A stretch of DNA of 64,000 nucleotides from Methyloversatilis universalis EHg5 (GCF_000378945.1 NZ_KB900539.1:799241-863240), one strand, 5' to 3'; positions 34,869-44,610 are shown, counted from the stretch's first letter. Program-made: numbers and translations. The notes: generated by a model from the letters alone, not told the origin.

Positions 34869-35393
34869 ATGCCGTCCTGGCTGAAGCGCTGGATACCCAC
34901 GCGCGAACAGATCCTCGCCAATCGCGCGCTCGCGCCCTTTGCCGGCCGTCTGCGCGACGAACGCCTGTGGCGCGCCGACCGCCGCAGCGTGGCACGCGGG
35001 GTGTCCATCGGCCTGTTCTTCGGGCTGATGATTCCGTTCGCGCAGTTCCTGTTCGCGATACTGACCGCGCTGTGGCTGCGCGCCCACCTGGTCACCAGCG
35101 CCACCTTCACGCTGGTGTCGAATCCGCTCACCTTCACGCCGATCTACTGGGGTGCCTACGAACTTGGCCGCTTCGTGCTGGCCCGCCCGGCTGCGCCGGA
35201 TGAGGTGCGTCAGGTCGAGCACAGTGCCGACCGCATCGGCCAGCTGGCGAACACCGGCTGGCTGGAAGGGCTGTGGCTGTGGATAGGTGCGGCCGGCGTA
35301 CCGCTGCTGACCGGACTGTTCATCATGGCCTGTTCCGCTGCCGCCATCGGCTATCTGGCGGTGCATCTGCTGTGGCGCGAGCGGCGCGGCTGA
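34869..35393 (+). CDS. DUF2062 membrane protein
   Basis: A 174-residue protein with the DUF2062 pattern SVARGVSIGLFFGLMIPFAQ and VSNPLTFTPIYWGAYELGRF, and three to four hydrophobic segments. Function is unknown in the family. It directly follows tldD (26 bases) and precedes aroG, which seems to have its own promoter. Confidence 0.88.
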   Translation: MPSWLKRWIPTREQILANRALAPFAGRLRDERLWRADRRSVARGVSIGLFFGLMIPFAQFLFAILTALWLRAHLVTSATFTLVSNPLTFTPIYWGAYELGRFVLARPAAPDEVRQVEHSADRIGQLANTGWLEGLWLWIGAAGVPLLTGLFIMACSAAAIGYLAVHLLWRERRG

Positions 35394-35448
35394 CATCGGT
35401 GTGTTCCGGTTCAGGGTCGGCACGCAGGAAGGAACTCCGCCGGCAGGT

Positions 35449-35454
35449 TAGAAT
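35449..35454 (+). promoter_or_regulatory. TAGAAT -10-like element upstream of aroG
   Basis: GTTAGAATCC lies 52 bases before the aroG ATG. No clear -35 hexamer at the normal spacing. Supported mainly by recurrence of the same hexamer before other genes in the window. Confidence 0.4.
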
Positions 35455-35505
35455 CCCTCTCTTTGCAACGGCATCTTGCCGGCGCGGTATCGAACAACGA
35501 AGCCC

Positions 35506-36588
35506 ATGAACGCCCCCATGCACAAGATTACCGACGACGTCCGCATCAAGGAAATCCGCGAACTGCTTCCGCCCGCGCACGTGCTGCGCGAACTGCCGGC
35601 CAGCGATGTGGCCTCGGAAACCACGTTTGCCGCGCGCCAGGCCATCCACCGCATCCTGCGTGGCGCCGACGACCGCCTGCTGGTGGTGATCGGCCCCTGC
35701 TCGATCCACGACTACAAGGCGGGCATGGAGTACGCGAAGCTGCTGAAGGCGCAGCGCGAGCGGCTGTCAGCCGACCTCGAAATCGTCATGCGTGTCTATT
35801 TCGAAAAGCCGCGTACCACGGTGGGCTGGAAGGGCCTGATCAACGATCCCTTCCTCGACAACAGCTTCAAGATCAATGATGGCCTGCGTCTGGCGCGCCG
35901 CATCCTGCTGGAAGTGAACGAACAGGGTCTGCCTGCCGGCACCGAATTCCTCGACACCATCACGCCGCAATACACGGCCGATCTGGTGGCCTGGGGCGCG
36001 ATCGGCGCACGCACCACCGAAAGCCAGGTGCACCGCGAACTGGCCTCCGGCCTGTCCTGCCCGGTCGGTTTCAAGAACGGCACCGACGGCAATGTGCGCA
36101 TCGCCTCCGACGCGATCAAGTCGGCGCAGGCGCCGCACGTGTTCCTGTCAGTCACCAAGGCTGGCCATTCGGCCATCGTGTCCACCGCCGGCAACGAGGA
36201 CTGCCACGTCATCCTGCGCGGCGGCAAGGAACCGAACTACGACGCCGAGGCGGTCGAGAAGGTGTGCCGCGAACTGGCCACCGCCGGCGTGCCGGCCAAG
36301 GTGATGATCGACTTCTCGCATGCCAACAGCCGCAAGCAGTGCGCGCTGCAGATGGACGTGGCGCGTGACGTCGCGGCCCAGCTGGCCTGCGGCGAGGACC
36401 GCATCTTCGGCGTCATGGTCGAATCGCACCTGAAGGAAGGCCGTCAGGATCTGGTCGCCGGCAAGGAGCCGGAATACGGCATGAGCATCACCGATGCCTG
36501 CCTGGGCTGGGACAAGAGCATTGAACTGCTCGACGTGCTGGCCGAAGCGGTGCGCGCCCGCCGCCGTGCGCTGGCCGACCGCGACTGA
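35506..36588 (+). CDS. aroG: 3-deoxy-7-phosphoheptulonate synthase (DAHP synthase, AroG type)
   Basis: A 360-residue class I DAHP synthase, first enzyme of the shikimate pathway (phosphoenolpyruvate plus erythrose 4-phosphate). Motifs: VIGPCSIHD, VYFEKPRTTVGWKGLINDP, GARTTESQVHRELASGLSCP and IDFSHANSRKQ, all characteristic of the E. coli AroG/F/H group. Which aromatic amino acid inhibits it cannot be told safely. ATG at 35506; an alternative ATG lies 12 bases later. The GT39 gene starts 3 bases after its stop. Confidence 0.96.
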   Translation: MNAPMHKITDDVRIKEIRELLPPAHVLRELPASDVASETTFAARQAIHRILRGADDRLLVVIGPCSIHDYKAGMEYAKLLKAQRERLSADLEIVMRVYFEKPRTTVGWKGLINDPFLDNSFKINDGLRLARRILLEVNEQGLPAGTEFLDTITPQYTADLVAWGAIGARTTESQVHRELASGLSCPVGFKNGTDGNVRIASDAIKSAQAPHVFLSVTKAGHSAIVSTAGNEDCHVILRGGKEPNYDAEAVEKVCRELATAGVPAKVMIDFSHANSRKQCALQMDVARDVAAQLACGEDRIFGVMVESHLKEGRQDLVAGKEPEYGMSITDACLGWDKSIELLDVLAEAVRARRRALADRD

Positions 36589-36591
36589 TCG

Positions 36592-38100
36592 GTGAACACG
36601 CTGTTCGCTGCGGCGCCGGCTTCCAGCTGGCGCCGTTTCTATTTCATCAGCCTGCTGCTGACGCTGGTCTTCCGCGGCTGGCTGGGTGCGGCGCTGCCCT
36701 TCACCGGCGACGAAGCCTATTTCTACTGGTGGGGCAGGATTCCGGCCGGCGGCTTCTACGACCATCCGCCCATGGTGGGCTGGTGGCTGGCCGCCCTGAT
36801 TTCGGTGTCGGAAGCCGAGTGGTGGCTGCGCCTGCCGTCCATCCTGCAGCCGGCACTGCTGTCGGCGCTGATGCTCGCCTTCCTGCGCGACGAGTCGCCG
36901 GCTGTGCGCTGGGGTACCGCCACGCTGATGCTGCTGGCGCCGGCCGGTCTGCTGGATGTGCTCATCACCACCGACATCCCGCTGGTGTATTTCAGCGTGG
37001 CGTCGGCGCTGGCTTTCCTGCATGCCCAGCGCAGCCGGTCGATGCCGGCGTTCGCGCTGGCCGGCCTGCTGCTCGGCGGTGCCTTCCTGTCCAAGTACTT
37101 TTCGGTGCTGCTCGGCCTGGCCTACATCGGCTGGGCGGCCTGGCGGCCGGCGGCGTGGAAATGGAAGGGCCTCGGCCTGCTGGTGCTGTGCGCGCTGCCG
37201 GCCGGGCTGTACAACGCATGGTGGAACAGCCAGCACTGCTGGGCCAACGTGATGTTCAACGTGTTCAACCGGCACGGCAACGCGCATCTGGGCTGGCAGA
37301 CGCCGCTGCTCTATCTGGTCATGATGGTATGGCTGCTGACACCCATGGTGGCGTGGCGGCTGGTACGCGCGCCGTCGGCCTGGCTGCGTCAGCCGGCACT
37401 GCCCTGGCTGGTGTGCGTGCCTCTGGCGGTGTTTGCGCTGCTGTCGCTGCTCAAGACCATCGGCCTGCATTGGGTGTTCTCCTTTGTGCCGCTGGCCTTC
37501 CTGATGTACGCGCGCACGGTCGATGCCGCCACGCTGCGCCGTACCGTGAACATCACTGCGGTCATCGCGGCGGTGCACGCAGTGGCACTGCTGGCCATCG
37601 GCACCACCTCGGTCGAGAGCTGGGAGAAACGGCTGGGCGAGCGCCGCTACGCCGGCATCGTGCAGACGGTGAAGGCGGACGAACTGATCGCCGCGCTTGG
37701 TGACGACCTGGAGCGCTATGTGCCGATGACCGACGGCTATTCGCCCTCGGTCACGCTGGGCTACAACCATCGCCGTTACTGGGCGGTGTTCGGCCCGGCC
37801 TCCAGCCATGCCCGGCACGACGACGTGCTGACCGACTTCCGCACGTTCGAGGGCCGCGACATCCTCATCCTGAGCAAGGAAAAGCCGGATCTCGCCGACT
37901 ACACGCCTTACTTCCGCGAAGTGAGCGAAGACACGCTGCAGGTGCGTGGCGCGACCTTCTGGCGCATCCGCGGCCACGGCTTCGATTACGCCGCCTATCA
38001 CAAGGGCGTGCTCGAACCGGCCCGTCGCCTGTGGTACGCCATTCCGAAGTGGCTGCCGGACTGCGGCTGCTATTTTGAAGAACGCTATTTCGGGAAGTGA
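36592..38100 (+). CDS. GT39/ArnT-like membrane glycosyltransferase
   Basis: A 502-residue integral membrane protein with many helices and the conserved N-terminal loop FTGDEAYFYWWGRIPAGGFY followed by DHPPMVGWW, the acidic catalytic loop of the PMT/ArnT (GT39/GT83) family, which transfers sugars from polyprenyl-phosphate donors. The start is GTG at 36592, three bases after aroG, so aroG and this gene are probably co-transcribed. The UbiA/DPPR-like gene follows 7 bases later and could make its lipid-linked donor. Confidence 0.85.
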   Translation: MNTLFAAAPASSWRRFYFISLLLTLVFRGWLGAALPFTGDEAYFYWWGRIPAGGFYDHPPMVGWWLAALISVSEAEWWLRLPSILQPALLSALMLAFLRDESPAVRWGTATLMLLAPAGLLDVLITTDIPLVYFSVASALAFLHAQRSRSMPAFALAGLLLGGAFLSKYFSVLLGLAYIGWAAWRPAAWKWKGLGLLVLCALPAGLYNAWWNSQHCWANVMFNVFNRHGNAHLGWQTPLLYLVMMVWLLTPMVAWRLVRAPSAWLRQPALPWLVCVPLAVFALLSLLKTIGLHWVFSFVPLAFLMYARTVDAATLRRTVNITAVIAAVHAVALLAIGTTSVESWEKRLGERRYAGIVQTVKADELIAALGDDLERYVPMTDGYSPSVTLGYNHRRYWAVFGPASSHARHDDVLTDFRTFEGRDILILSKEKPDLADYTPYFREVSEDTLQVRGATFWRIRGHGFDYAAYHKGVLEPARRLWYAIPKWLPDCGCYFEERYFGK

Positions 38101-38107
38101 CCCTGCC

Positions 38108-38974
38108 ATGATCGCCGCCGCACTGCAGCTGATGCGTCCCAAACAGTGGGTGAAGAACGGTTTCGTGTTCTTCGGCCTGCTGTTCGGCCACGCCTGGCAT
38201 GCGCAGGCCATGGTACAGGCGGCGCTGCTCGCCTTCGCGGCGTTCTGCCTGATGTCGAGCGCGGTCTATGCGCTGAACGATTTCCGCGACATCGCGCAGG
38301 ACCGCCTGCACCCGGTCAAGCGCCTGCGCCCGCTGGCCTCCGGCGCGCTGTCGCCGTCGGTGGCGGTGCTGCTGATGGGCGGCTGTTCTGCGGCTGCACT
38401 GCTGCTGGCATGGCAGGTCGGCGAAACGCTGGTATGGCTGCTGTGCGTCTATGGCCTGATCAATCTCGGTTACAGCTATGGCCTGAAGCGGGTGGTGGTG
38501 CTGGATGTGTTCCTGATCAGTGCCGGTTTCATGCTGAGATTGCTGGCTGGCACCACCGGCCTGGGCATTCCGCCGTCGAACTGGCTGCTCATGTGCGGTC
38601 TGCTGCTCACGCTCTTCCTCGGTTTCGCCAAGCGGCGCGCCGAAATGATGCTGATGGAAGAGGAGGGCGGTGCTCACCGCAAGGTGCTGGACCACTACTC
38701 GGCAGCGCTGCTTGACCAGTTCATCACCATCACCGGCGGCTGCGCGGTGGTGGCGTATGCGCTGTACACGGTGGATCAGGACACGGTGCGCATACACGGC
38801 ACCGCCGACCTGATCTACACGCTGCCTTTCGTGCTGTACGGGCTGTTCCGCTACCTCTACCTGATGCACCGCGAAGGCGGTGGCGGTGACCCGTCGCATG
38901 ACATCTTCCGTGACCGCCACCTGATCGCCGCCATGGTCGGCTGGGTGGTGGTGACCGTATTCATCCTGCGCTGA
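38108..38974 (+). CDS. UbiA-family prenyltransferase, decaprenyl-phosphate phosphoribosyltransferase-like
   Basis: A 288-residue membrane enzyme of the UbiA superfamily. RPKQWVKNGFVFFGLLFG and NDFRDIAQDRLHPVKRLRP closely resemble decaprenyl-phosphate 5-phosphoribosyltransferase (Rv3806c type), which makes decaprenyl-phosphoryl-ribose precursors for arabinose donors. This suggests production of a polyprenyl-phosphate pentose used by the adjacent GT39. No DprE1/DprE2 epimerase is nearby, so the sugar may remain ribose or be modified elsewhere. Assignment to DPPR synthase is by motif. Confidence 0.75.
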   Translation: MIAAALQLMRPKQWVKNGFVFFGLLFGHAWHAQAMVQAALLAFAAFCLMSSAVYALNDFRDIAQDRLHPVKRLRPLASGALSPSVAVLLMGGCSAAALLLAWQVGETLVWLLCVYGLINLGYSYGLKRVVVLDVFLISAGFMLRLLAGTTGLGIPPSNWLLMCGLLLTLFLGFAKRRAEMMLMEEEGGAHRKVLDHYSAALLDQFITITGGCAVVAYALYTVDQDTVRIHGTADLIYTLPFVLYGLFRYLYLMHREGGGGDPSHDIFRDRHLIAAMVGWVVVTVFILR

Positions 38975-39775
38975 TCAGACCGGCAGCGCCTGCACCGCGC
39001 AGCCTGGCTGCCACAGCCGCTGCAGCGCCGCGCGACCGCCGGCATGGGCGGCACTGCTCCAGAACCTTTCCGCTCCGATCCGGCCTGCGCTGCGCAGGCC
39101 GCGCGCTTCGAGCGCCCGGGTGAGCTGACGCACCACCGCGTCGCCGGTGTCGATCACCTGCACCGCCGGCCCGGCCACGGCTTCGATCAGCGGTCGGAGG
39201 AAGGGGTAGTGGGTGCAGCCCAGCACGATCACGTCAGCCCCTTCGGCCAGCAGCGGTTCGATGTGCGAGGCCACGAGTGCGCGGGCGGCCGGCGTGTCGA
39301 ATTCGCCGCGCTCGACCGCTTCGACCAGACCGCTGCCCGGTCGGGTCACCACATGCACGTCGCGGCCGAAGGTGTCGAGCAGCGCGGCGAAGCGGCTGCT
39401 GGCCAGCGTGCCGGTGGTGGCCAGCACGCCTACGGTGCCGGATCGAGTCGCCGCGGCGGCCGGCTTCACCGCCGGTTCCATGCCGATGATGGGCAGGCCG
39501 GGCCAGCGTTCGCGCAGCGCCTGGGCCGCCGCCGCGGTGGCGGTATTGCAGGCGATCAGCAGCGCTTTCGCGCCCTGGTCCAGCAGGAACTGGCCGAGTA
39601 CCGCGCTGCGCGCCCGTATCCAGTCGGCGCTGCGTTCGCCATAAGGTGCGAAGCCGGAATCGGCCACGTACAGGAAATCCTCGGCCGGCAGTGCAGCGCG
39701 CGCGTGACGCAGCACCGACAGGCCACCGAGGCCGGAGTCGAAAACGCCGATCGGCGCGTCGGATGCTTGGCTCAC
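38975..39775 (-). CDS. murI: Glutamate racemase
   Basis: A 266-residue MurI that converts L- to D-glutamate for peptidoglycan. The catalytic cysteines are Cys76 (LIACNTATA) and Cys187 ([10 protein letters not shown]); the N-terminal [15 protein letters not shown] is diagnostic. The start is GTG at 39775. Its stop abuts the end of the convergent UbiA-type gene. Confidence 0.95.
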   Translation of the reverse strand: MSQASDAPIGVFDSGLGGLSVLRHARAALPAEDFLYVADSGFAPYGERSADWIRARSAVLGQFLLDQGAKALLIACNTATAAAAQALRERWPGLPIIGMEPAVKPAAAATRSGTVGVLATTGTLASSRFAALLDTFGRDVHVVTRPGSGLVEAVERGEFDTPAARALVASHIEPLLAEGADVIVLGCTHYPFLRPLIEAVAGPAVQVIDTGDAVVRQLTRALEARGLRSAGRIGAERFWSSAAHAGGRAALQRLWQPGCAVQALPV

Positions 39776-39813
39776 GGACCGTGATCAGCCGCGGCGGTGC
39801 CCCGGCTGTCCTT

Positions 39814-40380
39814 TCAGCCGGTTTCGCCGTCGTGCGCGCGGCCGCGCTGCCACAGCACGTCGCCGCGGCCGGCCAGCCGGTTGCAGGTGCGGCCGAGCAC
39901 GAACAGCAGATCGGACAGCCGGTTCAGGTACTGCCGGCTGGCGTCCGATACCTTGCCTTCTGTCGCCGCGGTGATCACCGCCCGCTCGGCGCGCCGGCAG
40001 ATGGTGCGCGCGAGGTGGGCCAGCGCAGCGGCGCGGGTGCCGCCGGGCAGGATGAATTCCTTCAGCGGCGTCAGTTCTCCGTTCAGGCGTTCCAGTTCGG
40101 CGTCCAGCCGGGCCACCTGTTCCGCCTTCAACAGCTGGTAGCCCGGAATGGCCAGCTCACCGCCCAGATCGAACAGGTCGTGCTGGATTTCGGTCAGCAG
40201 CGCCGACAGGTCGGCTGGCAGGTCTTCGCACAGCAGCACGCCGATCGCGCTGTTCAGTTCGTCCACATCGCCCAGCGCGTGCACGCGCGGGCAGGATTTC
40301 GATACCCGGGTGCCGTCGCCCAGGCCGGTTTCGCCGCCGTCGCCGGTGCGGGTGGCAATCTTGGAAAGTCGATGACCCAT
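39814..40380 (-). CDS. PduO-type cob(I)alamin adenosyltransferase
   Basis: A 188-residue ATP:cob(I)alamin adenosyltransferase. N-terminal TRTGDGGETGLGDGTRVSK binds ATP; LARTICRRAERAV and LNRLSDLLFVLGR are the conserved helices. It supplies adenosylcobalamin to B12 enzymes. It lies 38 bases upstream of murI and is divergent from the glycerate kinase gene. Confidence 0.95.
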   Translation of the reverse strand: MGHRLSKIATRTGDGGETGLGDGTRVSKSCPRVHALGDVDELNSAIGVLLCEDLPADLSALLTEIQHDLFDLGGELAIPGYQLLKAEQVARLDAELERLNGELTPLKEFILPGGTRAAALAHLARTICRRAERAVITAATEGKVSDASRQYLNRLSDLLFVLGRTCNRLAGRGDVLWQRGRAHDGETG

Positions 40381-40587
40381 GACGTGTGATGACTTGGATA
40401 AGAGCTATTGATTATAAGTGTGCGCAAATATAAGGCCGTCGCACGCTAGAATTGCACATCATCCCACGCTGGCGCCCACCCCGCGACAGCCGGATATGCG
40501 GGCGGCCATCACCCGGCAGCGCTGCGCGGTTCTTGCACATACACGCAGACCACACCCCCGCGAACGAACAGACCAGACGGAGTTGCC
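40381..40587. promoter_or_regulatory. Divergent promoter region, with TAGAAT at 40447
   Basis: A 207-base spacer between the adenosyltransferase (minus) and glycerate kinase (plus). It has an AT-rich patch around 40400-40430 and a -10-like GCTAGAATTG (TAGAAT at 40447-40452) facing the kinase. No cobalamin riboswitch fold was recognised. Confidence 0.4.
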
Positions 40588-41877
40588 GTGAGTACCCCCG
40601 AACCCAAAGAATTCCTGCGCAAGCTTTTCCAGGCCGCGTTTGACGCTGCCAACCCCGATCTGTGCGTGCCGGCCAACCTGCCGCCGCCGCCCAAGGGCCG
40701 CACCATCGTCGTCGGTGCTGGCAAGGCGGCCGCGTCGATGGCGCTGGCGGTCGAGAAGAACTGGCCGGGCGAACTGTCCGGCCTGGTCGTGACCCGCTAC
40801 GGCCACGGCGCCCCCTGTCAGCGCATCGAGGTGGTCGAGGCCTCGCATCCGGTGCCGGACGCAGCCGGTCAGCAGGCGGCCAGGCGCATCCTTGAAACGG
40901 TGCAGGGCCTGACCGAGGATGATCTGGTGATCGCCCTCATTTCCGGCGGCGGCTCGGCGCTGCTGTCGGCGCCGGCCGAAGGCCTGACGCTGGAGGACAA
41001 GCAGGCGGTGAACCGTGCGCTGCTGGCCAGCGGCGCGGCCATCCAGGAAATGAACTGCGTGCGCAAGCACCTGTCGTCGATGAAGGGCGGCCGGCTGGCG
41101 CAGGCCGCTTTCCCGGCGCGCGTGTTCACGCTGGTCATTTCCGACGTGCCGGGCGACGATCCGGCGGTGGTGGCCTCCGGCCCGACCGTGCCGGACACCA
41201 CCACGCGCGAGGACGCGCTGGCCATCATCCGCCGCAACAACATCGAAGTGCCGGCCGCGGTCATGGCCTGGCTGGCGAAGCCGGAATCGGAAACGCCCAA
41301 GGCCGATGACCCGCGACTGGCGCGCTGCGAAACCCGCGTCATTTCGACCGCCCAGGCCTCGCTGCTGGCGGCGGCCGAGGTGGCTCGCGCGCACGGCGTG
41401 ACGCCGCTGGTGCTGGGCGACATGATCGAAGGCGAGTCGGCCGACGCCGGCAAGGTGCTGGCCGGCATCGCCAAGGCCTGCGCAATCAATGGCACGCCGG
41501 TCGAACCGCCCTGCGTGCTGCTGTCCGGCGGTGAAACCACGGTCACGCTGGGCCCGATCAAGCCGGGCCAGAAGCCGCGCGGCGGCCGCAACTCGGAATT
41601 CCTGCTGTCGCTGGCGATCGCGCTCGACGGCATGAAGGGCATCCATGCGGTGTCCGGCGACACCGACGGCATCGACGGCAGCGAGGACAATGCCGGTGCG
41701 CTGGTGACCGACGACATCCTGGCGCGCGCCCGCGCGGCCGGCATCGACGCCCGTCACATGCTGGACGTGCACGACGCCTACGGCTTCTTCGCCGGCACCG
41801 GTGACCTCATCGTGACCGGGCCGACGCTGACCAACGTCAACGATTTCCGCGCCATCTACGTCGAAAAGAAGGTCTGA
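40588..41877 (+). CDS. Glycerate 2-kinase (GckA/TtuD, MOFRL family)
   Basis: A 429-residue type II glycerate kinase, D-glycerate to 2-phosphoglycerate. Seen are VVGAGKAAASMALAVE, ALISGGGSALLSAPAEGL and the C-terminal SGDTDGIDGSEDNAGALV of the MOFRL domain. The start is GTG at 40588. It is followed by a strong terminator and then glcDEF, so the pair links glycolate oxidation to glycerate assimilation. This is a normal route in photorespiratory-type or C1/C2 metabolism. Confidence 0.93.
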   Translation: MSTPEPKEFLRKLFQAAFDAANPDLCVPANLPPPPKGRTIVVGAGKAAASMALAVEKNWPGELSGLVVTRYGHGAPCQRIEVVEASHPVPDAAGQQAARRILETVQGLTEDDLVIALISGGGSALLSAPAEGLTLEDKQAVNRALLASGAAIQEMNCVRKHLSSMKGGRLAQAAFPARVFTLVISDVPGDDPAVVASGPTVPDTTTREDALAIIRRNNIEVPAAVMAWLAKPESETPKADDPRLARCETRVISTAQASLLAAAEVARAHGVTPLVLGDMIEGESADAGKVLAGIAKACAINGTPVEPPCVLLSGGETTVTLGPIKPGQKPRGGRNSEFLLSLAIALDGMKGIHAVSGDTDGIDGSEDNAGALVTDDILARARAAGIDARHMLDVHDAYGFFAGTGDLIVTGPTLTNVNDFRAIYVEKKV

Positions 41878-41897
41878 ACGACCTCTGGCCTCCCCGG

Positions 41898-41927
41898 AAA
41901 CGGCGCCTGCGGGCGCCGTTTTCTTTT
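41898..41927 (+). terminator. Rho-independent terminator after glycerate kinase
   Basis: AAACGGCGCC and GGCGCCGTTT form a perfect 10-bp stem with loop TGCG, followed by TCTTTT. It lies 20 bases after the kinase stop. Confidence 0.9.
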
Positions 41928-42022
41928 GCCGTTCCGGTGCGGGTTCATCCTGCGGCGCAGAAGGCGGGTGCAGACGTCTGCGGTTATCATCCAGCCCCTG
42001 TGTCGCGTTACCGGAAGCCGCC

Positions 42023-43531
42023 ATGAGCGCACTGCCGCAGGCCCACGAGGCCGCAAGCCCCACACCGGAAGTCCGCACCGACCGCGCCGCGCTGATCGCG
42101 GAACTGTCGCGCGTGCTGCCTGAAGACTGTCTGATCGCCGACTCCGGCCGGCTGCGCGCTTACGAGTGCGACGGCCTGATGCTGGTGCGCGAAATGCCGC
42201 TGGCGGTTGCGCTGCCGACCACCGAAGCGCAGGTGGTGGCGGTGCTGCGCACCTGTCACCGGCTGGGCGTGCCGGTGGTGCCGCGCGGCGCCGGTACCGG
42301 CCTGTCCGGCGGCGCCACGCCACACAGGCAGGGCATCGTGCTATCCACCGCCCGCCTGAACCGCATCGTGTCGGTGGACCGTCTGGCGCAGCAGGCAGTG
42401 GTGCAGCCGGGCGTGCGCAATCTGGCGGTGTCCGAGGCCGCGGCGCCCTACGGCCTCTACTACGCGCCGGACCCGTCGTCGCAGATCGCCTGCAGCATCG
42501 GCGGCAATGTGGCAGAGAACTCGGGCGGCGTGCATTGCCTGAAGTACGGTCTGACCGTGCACAACGTGCTGCGGGTGCGCATGGCGAACATGGCCGGCGA
42601 GGTGATGGAAATCGGCAGCGCCGCGCCGGACAGCGCGGGCTACGACCTGCTGGCGGTCACCATCGGTTCGGAAGGCCTGCTCGGCGTGGTGACCGAAGTG
42701 ACGGTGAAGCTGGTGCCCAAGCCGCGGGTCGCGCGCTGCGTGCTGGCTGCCTTCGCCGACATCCGCAAGGCCGGTCAGGCGGTGGCCGACGTGATCGCGG
42801 CCGGCATCATTCCGGCCGGTCTGGAAATGATGGACCAGGCCACCACCGCCGCGGTTGAACAGTTCGTCCATGCTGGGTATCCGCTCGACGCGGCCGCCAT
42901 CCTGCTGTGCGAATCGGACGGCACCGAAGAAGAGGTGCAGGACGAGATCGCGCGTGTGCGCGTGCTGCTGGAGGCGGCCGGCGCCACCGAAATCCGCATA
43001 TCCACCGACGAGGCCGAGCGGCTGCGCTTCTGGGCCGGCCGCAAGGCCGCCTTCCCGGCGGCCGGGCGGATCGCGCCCGACTACTACTGCATGGACGGCA
43101 CCATTCCGCGCCAGCGTCTGGCCGACATGCTGGAAGCGATGGACGGGATGGCGAAGAAATACGATCTGGGCCTGCTCAACGTATTCCACGCCGGCGACGG
43201 CAATCTGCATCCGCTCATCCTGTTCGATTCGAACGACCCGGATTCGGTGCGCCGGGCGGAAGCTTTCGGCGTCGACATCCTGGAACTGTCGGTCGAACTG
43301 GGCGGCACCATCACCGGCGAGCACGGCGTGGGGCTGGAGAAGATCAACCAGATGTGCAGCCAGTTCGGCGCTGACGAACTGGACATGTTCCATCGGGTGA
43401 AGGCGGCGTTCGATCCGGCCGGCCTGATGAATCCGGGCAAGGCGGTGCCTACGCTGCACCGCTGTGCCGAAATGGGCCGCATGCACGTGCACCACGGCGA
43501 ACTGCCGCATCCTGACCTGCCGCGTTTCTGA
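42023..43531 (+). CDS. glcD: Glycolate oxidase FAD subunit GlcD
   Basis: A 502-residue FAD-linked oxidase. The PCMH-type FAD domain is seen in VPVVPRGAGTGLSGGATP and PDPSSQIACSIGGNVAENSGG; the C-terminal FAD_oxidase_C part has HAGDGNLHPLILFD and GEHGVGLEKI. It oxidises glycolate to glyoxylate with GlcE and GlcF and passes electrons to the membrane quinone pool. It begins the glcDEF operon; glcE starts 2 bases after its stop. Confidence 0.96.
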   Translation: MSALPQAHEAASPTPEVRTDRAALIAELSRVLPEDCLIADSGRLRAYECDGLMLVREMPLAVALPTTEAQVVAVLRTCHRLGVPVVPRGAGTGLSGGATPHRQGIVLSTARLNRIVSVDRLAQQAVVQPGVRNLAVSEAAAPYGLYYAPDPSSQIACSIGGNVAENSGGVHCLKYGLTVHNVLRVRMANMAGEVMEIGSAAPDSAGYDLLAVTIGSEGLLGVVTEVTVKLVPKPRVARCVLAAFADIRKAGQAVADVIAAGIIPAGLEMMDQATTAAVEQFVHAGYPLDAAAILLCESDGTEEEVQDEIARVRVLLEAAGATEIRISTDEAERLRFWAGRKAAFPAAGRIAPDYYCMDGTIPRQRLADMLEAMDGMAKKYDLGLLNVFHAGDGNLHPLILFDSNDPDSVRRAEAFGVDILELSVELGGTITGEHGVGLEKINQMCSQFGADELDMFHRVKAAFDPAGLMNPGKAVPTLHRCAEMGRMHVHHGELPHPDLPRF

Positions 43532-43533
43532 CC

Positions 43534-44610
43534 ATGAGCTCACATCTTCATTCGGTGCTGCGAGAGCAGGTGCTGGAGGCGGCCGCGCACGGTCGCACGC
43601 TGCGCCCGCACGGCAGCGGCTCCAAGGATTTTCTCGCGCAGGCGCTGAGCGGCACGCCGCTGGACATGCGCGGTGCTCAGGGCGTCATCGCCTACGAGCC
43701 GTCGGAACTGTTCATCACCGCCCACGCTGGCACCCGGCTGGCCGACATCGAGTCACTGCTGGCGGCACACAACCAGATGCTGGCGTTCGAGCCGCCGCAC
43801 CTGGGGCCGCATGCCACGCTGGGCGGCGCGCTGGCCACAGGCCTGTCCGGCCCGCGCCGCATGGCTGCCGGCAGCCTGCGCGATTTCGTGCTCGGCGTGA
43901 CGCTGATGGACGGCCAGGGCAGGGTGCTGCGCTTCGGCGGACAGGTGATGAAGAATGTGGCCGGTTTCGACGTGTCGCGCCTGATTGCCGGCAGCTTCGG
44001 CACGCTGGGCCTGATTCTCGAAGTGACGCTGAAGGTGCTGCCCCGTCCGCCTGCCGAACAGACCCGCGTGCTGGCGCTGGACGAGGCGCACGCGCTGTCC
44101 ACGCTGCGCGAGTGGGGCGCGCAGCCGCTGCCGCTGTCGGCCACGCTGTGGCACGACGGCCGGCTGGCGGTGCGCCTGTCCGGTGCCGAACCGGCGCTCG
44201 CGGCTGCGGTGCGCATCATCGGTGGCGAACCGCTGGCGGCGGATGACGCGGCGGCCCTGTGGCAGTCGGTGCGCGAACAGCGCCATCCCTTCTTCGCCGG
44301 CGATGCGCCGCTGTGGCGCGTCGCGCTGCCGCCGATGGCGCCCGCGCTGGCGCTGGAAGGCCGGCCGCTGGTGGAATGGAACGGCCTGCAGCGCTGGCTG
44401 CGCAGCGACATCGACGCCGACGCGCTGCGCCACGCGGTGCGCGCGCTGGGCGGTCACGCCACGCTGTTCCGTGGCGGCCGTGCGGTGGATCGCGCGCTCG
44501 GCGTGTTCGAGCCGCTGGCGCCCGAGGTGATGGCGGTGCATCGCCGCCTGAAGCAGGCCTTCGACCCGTCCGGCGTGTTCAGCCCCGGACGCCTGTACGC
44601 AGAATTGTGA
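43534..44610 (+). CDS. glcE: Glycolate oxidase FAD-binding subunit GlcE
   Basis: A 358-residue FAD-binding subunit with RPHGSGSKDFLAQAL near the N-terminus, PPHLGPHATLGGALATGLSG in the FAD loop and FGGQVMKNVAGFDVSRLIAG. It ends with QAFDPSGVFSPGRLY. Located between glcD and glcF with 2- and 10-base gaps, so it is one operon. Confidence 0.95.
   Translation: MSSHLHSVLREQVLEAAAHGRTLRPHGSGSKDFLAQALSGTPLDMRGAQGVIAYEPSELFITAHAGTRLADIESLLAAHNQMLAFEPPHLGPHATLGGALATGLSGPRRMAAGSLRDFVLGVTLMDGQGRVLRFGGQVMKNVAGFDVSRLIAGSFGTLGLILEVTLKVLPRPPAEQTRVLALDEAHALSTLREWGAQPLPLSATLWHDGRLAVRLSGAEPALAAAVRIIGGEPLAADDAAALWQSVREQRHPFFAGDAPLWRVALPPMAPALALEGRPLVEWNGLQRWLRSDIDADALRHAVRALGGHATLFRGGRAVDRALGVFEPLAPEVMAVHRRLKQAFDPSGVFSPGRLYAEL

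Noticed and set aside
36148-38211. 687-residue minus-strand open frame
   Set aside because: Spans the antisense of aroG and the GT39 gene, both with clear motifs.
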